From assembly GCF_023159225.1 (NCBI RefSeq), contig NC_063184.1, positions 16,233,528-16,297,527 of the forward strand: a stretch of 64,000 bases of DNA, given 5' to 3'. The DNA is from Perognathus longimembris pacificus (taxonomy: Eukaryota; Chordata; Mammalia; Rodentia; Heteromyidae). The translations under genes and the position numbers were made by a program. Below are positions 45,428-55,766 of this stretch, piece after piece. Under the pieces are notes generated by a model. It was not told the DNA's origin. It saw only the letters and a program-made list of their open reading frames with translations, and did no database searches. The first letter of the stretch is position 1, and each line of letters opens with the position of its first letter.

Positions 45428-45723
45428 TCTATCCACAGTCATATCTGTCACTCTTTTGGATTGTCTTTTGGATAATAGCCACTTTGACTGTGGTGAGATG
45501 ATATCCCATTGTAGTTTTTGATTCACATATCTCTGATGATTGTTGAGACAGTATTTTTTTCATGTATCTCTGTCTTCTCAGAAATGTCTGTTCAGTTTGC
45601 TTAGGTCTTTAATCCATTTTAGTTGATGTTCATCTTTTTGAGTTTTTCATGTCAATTTCTTGCTGTATATTGCCTTTTACCAGTGTCTTGGAGTGTTCTC
45701 CTGTATGTAGTCACTTCATAGTT
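45428..45723 (-). mobile_element. older antisense L1, right part
   Basis: Continuation of 41700-42253 after the young L1: ttggattgtcttttggataa, gtggtgagatgatatcccat, tgtagtttttgattcacata, tcagaaatgtctgttcag. It matches the antisense ORF2-upstream order. Confidence 0.85.
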
Positions 45724-45733
45724 TAAAGTTTCA

Positions 45734-45942
45734 ATTTTTTTTTTCATTCTGCCAGTCCTGGGGCTTGGACTCAGGGCCTGAGCACTGTCCCTGGCTTCTT
45801 TTTGCTCAAGGCTAGCACTCTGCCACTTGAGCCACAGCGCCACTTCTGGCCATTTTCTGTATATGTGGTGCTGGGGAATTGAACCCAGGGCCTCATGTAT
45901 ACGAGGCAAGCACTCTTGCCACTAGGCCATATCCCCAGCCCC
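45734..45942 (-). mobile_element. IDL-Geo SINE, intermediate age
   Basis: Antisense Geo half (gccagtcctggggcttggac, ttctttttgctcaaggctag) and IDL half (gaattgaacccagggcctca, ggccatatccccagcccc). Target duplication taaagtttca lies at 45724-45733 and 45943-45952. Confidence 0.94.
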
Positions 45943-46035
45943 TAAAGTTTCACATTTTAAACCATCTTTACTATCTTCTCTGTTCACTTAAGCTCAGCCA
46001 CTATTTTATGTTTCCACAAAAATTGGATCAATAAG

Positions 46036-46070
46036 GTAGACAGACAGACAGACAGATAGACAGATGGACC
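46036..46070. repeat. (GACA/GATA)n repeat
   Basis: About eight tetranucleotide units. Confidence 0.9.
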
Positions 46071-46117
46071 AAGGGATCATTACACTAATAACAATAGCAT
46101 GACCATAACTTCAATTA

Positions 46118-46300
46118 CAGGTGTCATTCATCAAGTACCTGCTATATGCCACACATGGTGGTAGGTATTTTCTGCACCATCTTTATCTTTACAATCACAG
46201 CTGAGCATAGACATTGTTTCTCTCTGAATACCCTGAGACCAAGTGTGAGAAGTGTTCTCAATGTCATAGGACAACTGCCAGAACCCGTTCACTCTTCTCA
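46118..46300 (-). mobile_element. MIR relic, antisense
   Basis: attcatcaagtacctgctat, atgccacacatggtggtagg, ctttacaatcacagctgagc and atgtcataggacaactgcca plus gaacccgttcac follow antisense MIR order. Confidence 0.7.
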
Positions 46301-46439
46301 CTCCAAATCTTTTTGTCTCAGATGACCATCTCTTGCTTCCATGTACCGCAAGTCTATCAGATAATTGCCTTCAGTAACTTTCTTTTCTGTTTATGATAAG
46401 GCAACATTTCATCATCTCTACAAAAAAGCTTCTGGGTCC

Positions 46440-46600
46440 ATAGAGTTTGCTTTCAAATTCTGAGATTTTGTCACCTTAGTTGAATAACCTTGAGAAATAT
46501 ATTTAGCCCTTCTCTGTGTCCACACCTTCATCTATAAAGTGAGAATAAAATTCCTGCCTCATAAAATGTATTAGACAATTAGTTTAGTTAATACATAAAA
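46440..46600 (+). mobile_element. MIR relic
   Basis: gttgaataaccttgagaaat, cttcatctataaagtgagaa, taaaattcctgcctcataaa and a following atacataaaagaatag match sense MIR. Confidence 0.7.
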
Positions 46601-46654
46601 GAATAGCCCCTCCTCATTACTAATATTCTGTATCTGTTCACTATGATGATTTCT

Positions 46655-46760
46655 TATACAACTCTTTGTCCTCTAGTCTATAAACTTTTCAAAGGCAGGA
46701 ATCATGTCTCGTTGAGCTTTTCTCACTTCCAGCTAGCACACTGTACTGAAAATCCCAGTA
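46655..46760 (+). mobile_element. L2 relic, 3' end
   Basis: ctagtctataaacttttcaa, aggcaggaatcatgtctcgt and ttccagctagcacactgtac match the L2 3' terminus in order. Confidence 0.65.
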
Positions 46761-47977
46761 GCCTGCAATGTAGAATTACAAAAGTAGATTCATACCAATA
46801 GTCTGGGAGGAGGGTGATGAGAGCGAGGGAGGAGAAAGTCAAATATGTGACACCAATATATGGTTGCTATGAGTCACATTTTCCTGACAGGGAGGAAAAA
46901 AAAAAAAAGAAAGAAAGGAGCTGTCAGCCGTGGTGGACTCCAGCAATCCATAATTGCACTCTTCCAGCTGAGAAACTACGATATGTGCCGCAGAACCAAT
47001 TTCCCCTTGCAAAAGGGACTGAGCAGATAGAGAAAACTCTCAGGAGCTAAGAAGGCATGCGAAGGTGTCAGGAGCTGCTCCCCAGAAACTGCTACTGATC
47101 CCCTGCCCCTGGAGCCTGGAGCTGCCAATTCTGCTTCTTCGTGCTGTGCCTAGGCCTGCAATCTAGAGTTGGCTTCTGTTATAGACAGTGCTTTTAAAAA
47201 AATACCATGAGGAGGTGTCTGCTTCGGTGATTAAGGTTGACAGACACCATGAGGAGTCCTGCTCTCCTGCTCAGTATTGTTCTGACCCTTTCTCCATTTC
47301 CTGGCTCCTGGCTACTGACCAGAATTTCAACCTCTCCTCATTCTCCAGTGCTCCACACCGGCCCCCATAGTCTTAAGCTCTTTCTGCCCAGTTTGCTGTC
47401 CTCTTACCTTATGGCTGGCTTCTAGAACACAAGCTACTTATCTTTGTCTTGTTTCATGCATGGAGGAATTTCTTTGTCCTAAGCCTGTTTCTACCCTGGC
47501 AGCATGGTGACCAGCGTAGCTGTGAAGAGGGAAATTTGTAACACTTTACATGATGAACTTTCTCTTAGGAAAGGAGTTTGATAGAATCATAGATGACAGC
47601 CACAGGCCAGGGAGTTAGAACACAGCTGTGTCATTTGCCCACTCACCATCCCCCATGTCCTGGGCATGTTACTTCTCCGTATAAATCCTTAACTCCCTTA
47701 TATCTAGTATCAGTCACCTAATGAATCTTACATGGGTGGGGGGGAGGAGTAAGATTCTATTTTTTAATACTTAGCTAATTAATAAGTAAAATAAGTTAGT
47801 ACTAATGCCATTATTTAAAAGACTTTCCAGTTATTAGTTTAAGATGAATCATAGCGCTAGAAATGACCTTAAATATCTGAATTGTGAACCAAAGATTTAG
47901 AGTTTATTACTAAATAATGAATCAAAAAGTCTCCATTCCCACATCCCAAATGATGGTATTGGCTCTCTATTAAACAA

Positions 47978-47982
<5 letters not shown>
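46761..47982. other. unique sequence, nothing firm recognised
   Basis: 46890-47200 and 47230-47430 are moderately GC-rich with 60-78 codon frames lacking known domains. 47600-47690 faintly resembles a decayed MIR. Confidence 0.4.

Positions 47983-48034
<52 letters not shown>
47983..48034. repeat. (TG)n microsatellite at an antisense SINE tail
   Basis: About 26 TG units adjoining the Geo end of the antisense SINE that follows. Confidence 0.97.
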
Positions 48035-48035
<1 letters not shown>

Positions 48036-48082
48036 GGTACTGGGTCTTGAACTCAAGGCCTGGACATTATTCATTAGCTTTA
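48035..48082 (-). mobile_element. 7SL-Geo SINE, Geo end (split)
   Basis: ggtactgggtcttgaactca and aggcctggacattattc are the antisense Geo terminus. The element resumes at about 48197. Confidence 0.8.
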
Positions 48083-48196
48083 AAAAACGTTTAGTATTAT
48101 TCTAAAGGCGATGAACAGAGGGCTTATAGTTATTTATGTCAAGTAACGAGTACGTTTCTTTTTGGACAGTGTAACCCTTTCCCTTGCCCTCTATCA
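48083..48196 (-). mobile_element. short L1 3' end inserted in a SINE
   Basis: gcgatgaacagagggcttat, gtcaagtaacgagtacgttt and ggacagtgtaaccctttccc have the antisense L1 3' terminus pattern, interrupting the SINE. Target duplication not clear. Confidence 0.6.
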
Positions 48197-48383
48197 GTTT
48201 TCTTCCTTCAAGGCTAATGCTCTACCACTTGAGACATGAATTCACTTCTGGCTTTTGGATGGGTAATTGGTAATTAGAGTTCCAAGGACTTTTCTGCCCA
48301 GGGTGGGTTCATGCCATGTGATCCTCAGATCTCAGCCTCCCGAGTAGCTAGGATTACAGACATGAACCACTGGAGCTCAGGGT
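48197..48383 (-). mobile_element. 7SL-Geo SINE, remainder
   Basis: ccttcaaggctaatgctcta, ccacttgaga, then the 7SL half tcctcagatctcagcctccc and gagtagctaggattacagac. Confidence 0.85.
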
Positions 48384-48396
48384 AATTATTTTTTTA

Positions 48397-48490
48397 CACA
48401 GTCTTTTCCCATGTAGCCTTGGCTGGCCTGGAACTTAATATGTTGGCTAGTTAGTAATAGGCTGGCAGGTGTGTACCACCAGCCCTGGCA
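48397..48490 (-). mobile_element. B1 SINE, antisense, internally deleted
   Basis: cccatgtagccttggctggc, ctggaacttaatatg and gctggcaggtgtgtaccacc are antisense B1; the middle is missing. Confidence 0.7.
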
Positions 48491-49058
48491 AATATTTGTA
48501 ACTTATTTTTTAATCAAATATTTATTAGGGAATTAGTATATACCAGGCACCTGCATATAAGTTTGAACATAAATGATATATTTCATTCAAATTATTCACA
48601 TCTTCATCTACACAGCCAGCCATCGTCCATTCAGAATATATTTATTATTAGTTGACTAGCTGTATGTCAACGTCCTTCCTGAGCCTTGAGAATGTCCAGG
48701 ACAGTTGTAGTCCCTACCTTCATGTTTCAATCTATTTCCTTCTGTTGCTGTTTATGCCACTCTCAGCCTCAGTTTCTGCAATGAGAAGTTATATCTGTGT
48801 CCATTCTGCAGGTCCGAAGAGCTCTTTTAGAGATATATAAGCAGCTGCAATTTTTGAGGAAAGGAAGTTCTCGTTATTAGAATTGGATATCACTCATAAA
48901 CCATCTTTATTAAAATACCACTTAGAAGCTTTTACATAAGTATGCATTTCTTGTCTACCCTAGTAACTGTTCTTTTTCTCCTTTAGTTTGTCCTAATTTC
49001 CCTTTTAATTCCTCTCTTTCTCCTCTTAGCATAGTTAGCTACACAGAACCTGGAGCAT
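48491..49058. other. unique sequence, nothing recognised
   Basis: No supportable feature. Confidence 0.5.
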
Positions 49059-49070
49059 ATGTAGAAATCT

Positions 49071-49320
49071 CTTTTCTTATTTTAATTTGTGTCAGTCCTA
49101 AGTCTTGAACTCAAAGCCTGGGCACTATCCCTAAGTTTTTTTTACTCAAGGCTAGCACTCTCCCACTTGAACTACAGCTCTACTCTCAGCTTTTTGGTGG
49201 TTAATTGGAGATAAGAATTTCACTGACTTTCCTACCTAGGGGCTGGGTTTGAACTATACTCTTCAAATCTCAGACACTTGAATAGCTAGAATTACAGCTG
49301 TGAGCCACCAGGACACAGAT
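49071..49320 (-). mobile_element. 7SL-Geo SINE
   Basis: Antisense Geo half (gtcagtcctaagtcttgaac, actcaaggctagcactctcc) and 7SL half (gctgggtttgaactatactc, agctgtgagccaccaggaca). tagaaatct at 49062-49070 and 49325-49333 is the likely target duplication. Confidence 0.88.
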
Positions 49321-49334
49321 AATATAGAAATCTG

Positions 49335-49410
49335 ATGTGTGTGTGTATATGTGTGTATATATACATATATATAATATATAGAGAGAAATACATGCACACA
49401 CACATATATA
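49335..49410. repeat. (TG)/(TA)/(CA) compound repeat
   Basis: Alternating purine-pyrimidine tract with imperfect inverted symmetry (gtgtgtatat at the start, atacatgcacacacacatat at the end). Confidence 0.85.
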
Positions 49411-50527
49411 ATGGGTTTTAATAGCTATACAGGAGCAATCTTATTTTTAGAATCACAGCAGTTGGGAAATGCTACATATGTGTATACAAATGATCATGAA
49501 AATAAAGGATCAATGAATAATTAGAAGCTGTCTAAAAAGTGGTTAATGTGAACAGGTGAAATTGTCAAGCGTTTGCATTTCACCTTTGCTTTTGTCTACG
49601 GTGAGTGAGCATTGGGATTCGTTTGCCTGTAGAGTCAGTACTGCCTGAGTGGCAGCTGGGAGTAATCAAGGCAATTAAAGAGGGCTTGTCCCTTTCACAT
49701 GGAAACCTTCCAGTGCCCCATTTATGACAATGCCATGTGCATCCAGAAAGCTTTTTTGACATCTTAAGAACTCTAGCTATTTGGAAGCTAAAAATACATA
49801 GGTTAAAAAGGAAAAAAAAAAGATGAGAACTTGAGCTGTGTGGAAGTCATTTCACAGGGGAGCGGTTGGGGTCTTGGAAAGAGACAAGGTTCCTGAATTG
49901 CTCAGAAGTCCTGCTGACTATCCCAAGTCCGGATGATGGGTAGATAGTTGAGAAAGAATACATCTTCTCTATTTTAAGCCACTGAGATTTTTATGTTGGT
50001 GGGAGAGGAAGAGGGCTTAGTGGGAGGGCTGTTGTATAGATATTTCTGCATAGCAATACCAGCTACAAAGGAAGAAAGACCTCCTGGGTTTTTGGTCAAT
50101 AAATTCAGTTATTCCTGATCTTCTATTATTTCTGTATCTAAGCTCAAAGTATAAGAGGTATTAAGAGGGACTATTTTCTCTAGGTGACCCATGAATGGGA
50201 TACAATAAGGAAGTGTTCTTCTTCTCCTTCTCCATTCTGCTCTTCACCTCTTGAGTGACTTTATAACAGTTCATTTTCTTCTTGCAGCATCTGCTTCCTT
50301 ACGTGTAATGACATGTGTCCTTCATGAAGGGAGCTTCCATGTTCCTAAGCCTAGAGAAAGAAGAAAAAAAGAAAAACCTTTAAAGGCAGCTCAATAATCC
50401 AATTTTTATCAAAGCCAAATTAAGATTTTTTTAATTCTAAATTTAGATGCAATAGTTTTCATATATGCTTCAAATCTGAGGAACCAGATGAACTTGTCTG
50501 TCCTCCTTTAGAAAAGTTATATGTACA
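49411..50527. other. unique sequence, nothing recognised
   Basis: 49560-49760 has balanced composition and no repeat character, so it could be conserved non-coding DNA, but this cannot be tested here. Confidence 0.45.
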
Positions 50528-50755
50528 GCTGGGCACCGGTGGTTCACTCCTGTAATCTTAGCTACTCAGGAAACAGAGATATGAGGATCATGGTTCAAAG
50601 CCAGCCTGGGCAGGAAACTCTGTGAGACTCTTATCTTTAATTAGCCACCAGAATACCGGAAGTGGCGCTGTGGTTCAAGTAGTAGAGCACTAGCCTTGAG
50701 CTGAAGAGCTCAGGGCCAGTGCCCAGGCCCAGAGTTCAAGCCCCATGACTGACAA
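50528..50755 (+). mobile_element. 7SL-Geo SINE, well preserved
   Basis: agctgggcaccggtggttca, tagctactcaggaaacagag and ggttcaaagccagcctgggc form the 7SL half. The Geo half has accggaagtggcgctgtggt, an A-box-like tggttcaagtagt (from 50671) and a B-box-like gagttcaagcccc (50732-50744). Confidence 0.93.
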
Positions 50756-51117
50756 TTTTTTTTTTAAAAGAAGAATCATATATAAGATGTAAAAGGAAGT
50801 TTCGTACAATTGTAGGAGAGCCCTATTTGATGTCATCGAATGTTAGTCATCAAAATAACAGGAAGAAGAATGAAATATGTAATTTTTACTTTTGAACTTG
50901 TTTTTTAATTAATGTATATTGATATCTTTGAAATGCTAAATCTGCCAATATATGCAAAAAATCAGTTATTTCTTAATGCAGGAAGTTATCCTTTACAGAT
51001 ACAAATGTCTATCTTTAGAGTCCAATGAGAAAAGAGAAGTATGTAAATTGAAAGCAGCTCCATTAAAAGAAAGCACTCAGAATTTTAAGTAGGCCTTTTA
51101 TGCTTCCATGAACATAG
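50756..51117. other. AT-rich unique sequence
   Basis: Nothing recognised. Confidence 0.5.
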
Positions 51118-51176
51118 TACAAGTGCCTAGTGCTTGCTAGACAAGCACTCTGTCCATTGAGCCACATCCTCAGCAC
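51118..51176 (-). mobile_element. ID fragment, antisense
   Basis: tgcctagtgcttgctagaca, agcactctgtccattgagcc and acatcctcagcac are the antisense ID core; the B-box end is missing. Confidence 0.65.
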
Positions 51177-51772
51177 TTTTTGCTTTATTTTATGGTCTCA
51201 GTTATCTAAGTTGCAACACACCACAGAACACAGAGCACAAGGTCAACCTAAAAGAAAGGAGAGAGTAAAAATACAAATGGAGTAGCCAGGACCTCCAAGG
51301 TTTTTGTAGGAAACCCACAAAGAGAAGCCAAGGAAAGGTGGTTAAGTATGTAACAAAGATGCATTTCTCACTGGAAGTAGAGACAACACCTGACAATAGG
51401 ACACGATCTGAGAGAAGTGCATTCCTCCTGGTAACTTGGAACGCCATGATAAGGACATTGCTAAGGGAGCTCCAGGTGCTTGTGGGGGTGCTAGCCAATT
51501 TTGAGTGGTCTGAAGCTATGAATAGTGTTGAGAAAATGTTGTTATGGTGTAAATATAATTGTTGGGAATACTTATATAGGGAAGGAAAAGAAAGAGCCAA
51601 CATAGGGGTGATCAAGATCAGACGTGAGAGAACCGTGAGGAAAGTTGAGAACCCAGAAATTGGTCTGTACCAGACAGTGAAGTCTCCTTCCCATTGTGTT
51701 CCTACTGCAGGTATTTCAACTTGTCATCTACCATCTCAGCTCATCCAAATTAATGGTTAAAGTGCCTATCAG
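51177..51772. other. unique sequence, nothing recognised
   Basis: Opposing frames of 137 and 140 codons (51202-51615 minus, 51338-51760 plus) overlap but neither shows a recognisable domain, signal or splice context. Confidence 0.45.
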
Positions 51773-52003
51773 AACTCTGGGCACTAGTGGCTTGCACCTA
51801 TAATCCTAGTTCTCAAGAGGCTGAGATCTGAGAATCATGGTTTAAAATCAGCCGGGGCAGGAATCTGTGAGACTCTTACCTCCAATTAACTATCAAAAAA
51901 GTCATAAATGGAGCTATGATTAAGTGGTAAAACACTACCTAGGCCTTGAGCAAAATATAGTTCAAGGACAGCACCTAGGCCCTGAGTTCAAGCCCCTGGA
52001 CAG
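51773..52003 (+). mobile_element. 7SL-Geo SINE
   Basis: gggcactagtggcttgcacc, ggctgagatctgagaatcat, then Geo half ggagctatgattaagtggta, ccttgagcaa and gagttcaagcccctgg. Confidence 0.88.
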
Positions 52004-52045
52004 CACATACACAGACACAGAGACACACAGACACACAGACACACA

Positions 52046-52078
<33 letters not shown>
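52004..52078. repeat. (CAGA)n/(CA)n microsatellite at a SINE tail
   Basis: Compound tract directly 3' of the Geo half. Confidence 0.96.
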
Positions 52079-52080
<2 letters not shown>

Positions 52081-52261
52081 CAAACCTACGTTTTGCTCTT
52101 TGTAATCTCCTTAGTTTAACTGGATGACCTATAGTGTACTTATATCTATGCATCCTTTTTGTTTCACTTAACTTCTATATCACATGCTTATGGGCTTCTT
52201 CCATGGCATTCTGTCCCAATATGTGGGGGGGTTGTTTGTGGGGGGACATGTAAGAGGGGAT

Positions 52262-52448
52262 ATTACTGGGGTTTGAGTTCAGGCCCCATACTTGTTAAGC
52301 AAGTTCTCTACCCCTTGTAGCCATGGCCCAGGCCTTTTTTTTATTTCGTTTATTTTGTAGACAGATAAGAGTCTACTTTTTTTCCTTCGCTGGCCTGGAG
52401 TAATGATGCTTCTACTAGTGTAGATAGGATTACAGGCTTGTACCCCTC
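52262..52448 (-). mobile_element. 7SL-type SINE with alternative tRNA-like right half, diverged
   Basis: Antisense right half (tactggggtttgagttcagg, cttgttaagcaagttctcta) and 7SL half (gacagataagagtctacttt, gctggcctggagtaatgatg, ataggattacaggcttgtac). Confidence 0.6.
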
Positions 52449-52724
52449 GTGAAATGGAACATGATTTTTGTTACCTATGATTGTGTTTGAAAGGATTATT
52501 CTACTAACACTTTCACATACGGCATCACAAAAGTTCAGTTCAACCAAAAGGGCATATTTACTTCCTTAGTTTAAAATCTCAGGATAACTAAGTTTACTCT
52601 CCATAACACACATTTTTTTATGAGGATGCAAGTGCCCACTGCATTTCCCCACCACTAAGAAGTCACCTGCACTACTGATTGTACTTACCCTATGGTTGTG
52701 ACAAATACCATCGTATATACAGAG

Positions 52725-52968
52725 TTCCCCGCCCCCTTTCTTTTGCCAGTCCTGGGGCTTGAACTCAAGGCCTGGGGCTGTCCCTAAGTTTTTCTTTACT
52801 CAAGGATAGTGCTCTACCACTTGAGCTGCAGCACTATAGCATTTTCAAGTAGTTTGTAAGAGAAGAGTTTCAAAGCCTTTCCTACCAGGGCTGGGTTTGA
52901 ACTGCAATCCTCAGATCTGAGCCCCCTGAGAAGCTAGGATTACAGGTGTGAGCCACTGGCACCCAGCT
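52725..52968 (-). mobile_element. 7SL-Geo SINE
   Basis: ttgccagtcctggggcttga, actcaaggatagtgctctac and gattacaggtgtgagccact; target duplication tatacagag at 52716-52724 and 52969-52977. Confidence 0.92.
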
Positions 52969-53387
52969 TATACAGAGATGTATTTGGAAATGTTTATTTG
53001 CTCCTAATTCTCAGGCTAAAATTTCTCTTCTTTCTCTCTCCTGACACAAAAGCAAATACCTAAGTTATTATATTGTGTTGTTGATTGATTATCTCTGGTT
53101 CAGGCAGACAAGAGGACAAGGAAAAGGAGAAAATACAAGAACGTGGGTGCAACTCCATAGAGCAGAGGGTCAATGTTTAAAATTTCTCCATAACCATCGG
53201 ACTGAGTTCTCTTGTCTTTGGTACTTATATTGCACTAAAAATGTTCCCCGGAACTGGCTTATCAAATGGAAATCAACAGAAACCAGCTCTGAACAAATCA
53301 ATTTTGAGTCCGTCTATAACCAGCATCCTTAATTCCACTAACCTTATTTCCAAAGTTGGTTGTTTTGTAGTTTTAAGAATGATTAAC

Positions 53388-53401
53388 GTGTGTGTGTGTG
53401 T
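53388..53401. repeat. short (TG)n at an antisense SINE tail
   Basis: About six TG units adjoining the Geo end of the next SINE. Confidence 0.8.
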
Positions 53402-53625
53402 CTTGGAGCTTGAACTAATGGTCTAGACACTGTCCCTGAGCTTCATTTTGCTCAAGGCCATCATTCTACTACCACTTGAGCCACAGCACTGCTTCTGGCT
53501 TTTTCCTGAATAGTTTGTTGAATTTTTCTCATGGACTTTCCTGCTCAGGCTCACTTCAAACTGTGATCCTCAGATCTCAGCCTTCTGAGTAGCTAGGGTT
53601 ACAAGTGTGAGCCACCAGCGCCCAG
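53402..53625 (-). mobile_element. 7SL-Geo SINE
   Basis: ttggagcttgaactaatggt, tgctcaaggccatcattcta and gctagggttacaagtgtgag plus ccaccagcgcccag. Confidence 0.88.
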
Positions 53626-55521
53626 TCAAAGAAACCGTAACATTCTGTCTTCTTTCTTTCTTATTAAAAAAAAAAAGAACTTACAGATAGTCTGAACATG
53701 ATTCATTAAAGATATTTTAGCTATTATTTTCATATTAATTTTGCTTCTATACAGTTAGAATCTCCAGTATCCATCTGGTTTGCTTTGCACTAATATGATC
53801 CTCTTTGAACAGAAGCCTCTGAAAAATAAATATAATTGTGTCTGAGTTAAACAGGGAAAGTTGTCTGTATTGACTGAAAGAAAGAACTTGAAAAAGGCTA
53901 AAGTTTGGAAAGACTTCTGAATAATTAAGAAGAATGAATGCCACGCCAAGCAACCATATTCTGAATTGTATAGTCTATAGAAATTGAGAGTGGGAAACAG
54001 ATGGAAGTGGAGGTATAGACTCAATAGCTGGGAATGTCAGATCAGAAATTATTTTTGGAAGTGTAAAAGGAGCTTTGTGTGTAGGAGGAGCTCAAGAGCT
54101 GGAATAAAATCCAGGGAGGTACCAGACAAAGAACGAAAATTCCATCCTGGGGTGGTAAATAGGGCTTACCTACTTTGTGGAGAAGCGATTTGATAATTCT
54201 CTAAGTACTATTACATATATTTTAAATCCCCTTTCTTTTGATTTAAAAAAAATTGAAGCACAAAACCCACATGATTTATAACTATTTTCTCACTAGAACA
54301 GGGAGAATTTTTAAGATGTTTTTTTTTTTTTGGTTTTGTTGTTTCCCTTCCCTTCTTCTCCGGTGTTCTAGAGATATTACTTTTATCTAGATGTAATTCT
54401 CATATGGATCTTTAGCTTCTGGAGATCACAGCGTAGATGGAAGAGTGAGACAGGCGAAGCAAAATAATGAAAGGATTTGCCAGACTTCAGGGTAGTGGAA
54501 GGCACTGAGCAGCGAGGTGTGCTGGCTTGACAGGACTTGTAGCGTTCATTTAATCTGGGGGAGGAACAAAGAGCTGGCAGGTGAAAGGCAGCAGAAAACA
54601 CTGTCAGGCCAGGTGTTCAGCATTAAAGCTGTGCTGTGCTGAGGGTCCCAGATGGCTTGAAAGAGAGGTGCGAATGAAATGACCCAGAGAAGTCAGGAGA
54701 CTGGGAGAGGAGAGCAACAAGCTACATTTAGGGTACTTGCAATTAGAGGGATTTCAATTGCTTGGCAGTTATTTGAGTGATAATGAATATTTGACTCACT
54801 CTTGAATAGGGGATAGATCTGTTTATTTTTGAAGAGGTGTTGTCCAGCTTTTTCTTCATCTCTAGCTGTCTCCAAGACCCCCCTCAATTGTCTTCATTTT
54901 AAAGGAGCAAGGATATATTTAAAGACTGTAAAAAGCAGAATGGAAAGCAGGACTTTTTAATTAAACCTATGCTAGATAAACCAAATGTATGATCAAGACA
55001 TTAGTAAGAAAATAAAACAAACTAAATAGTTCATATTGAAATACGATATATAATTGGTATTCATATTACATATTATCAGTATAGAATTATATTAAACATA
55101 CATAACACATAGTATACACTATATAATTGCTTCCTTGTGGCGTACTGATGAGATTTTTACCTTTTAGAAATACAAATATTTTCAATAACATGAGCTAATT
55201 AATCTAGTATCTTTCTTACATAGGAACTTTAATTTTTCATAGGAAACAACAGTACTCAAGGTTGTTATAAGTAGCATAAATTAATTTTGTGTTAGTTTTC
55301 ATATACTGAGAGAAATAAAGGAATTTCAGGTTGATTAGATATTTCAATTGAGATATGTACTTAACAAATTTACCTGTTGATTTATTCTTTGGAAACATTG
55401 ATCAGAGACAAGAAAAAAAAGGGCACAGGTTAGTTCTAATAATAGCTTTTAATTTATTGCTTCATTCTATGCTTATTTCCTTTGTGAATTTAAGAAGTGG
55501 AATGTTCCTCCATAATGAAAC
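53626..55521. other. unique sequence, nothing recognised
   Basis: 54400-54880 is unbiased in composition and non-repetitive, with several TAAT/CAATTG-type motifs. Frames here have no known domain. The rest is AT-rich. Confidence 0.45.
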
Positions 55522-55537
55522 CTTCAGAGATAGTTTT

Positions 55538-55750
55538 TTTTTTTTTTTTTTTTTTTTTGGCCAGTCCTGGGCCTTGGACTCAGGGCCTGAGCACTGTCCC
55601 TGGCTTCTTCCCGCTCAAGGCTAGCACTCCGCCACTTGAGCCACAGCGCCGCTTCTGGCCGTTTTTCTGTATATGTGGTGCTGGGGAATCGAACCTAGGG
55701 CCTCGTGTATCCGAGGCAGGCACTCTTGCCACTAGGCTATATCCCCAGCC
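55538..55750 (-). mobile_element. IDL-Geo SINE, young
   Basis: T run of about 26, then antisense Geo half (ggccagtcctgggccttgga, ttcttcccgctcaaggctag) and IDL half (ggaatcgaacctagggcctc, ctatatccccagccc). The exact 16-bp target duplication cttcagagatagtttt lies at 55522-55537 and 55751-55766. Nearly identical to copy A at 24082. Overlapping 89 and 104 codon frames are SINE artefacts. Confidence 0.97.
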
Positions 55751-55766
55751 CTTCAGAGATAGTTTT

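Noticed and set aside
51202..51760. Overlapping opposed frames of 137 and 140 codons
   Set aside because: Mutually antisense, neither with a domain; expected by chance in 64 kb of non-coding DNA.
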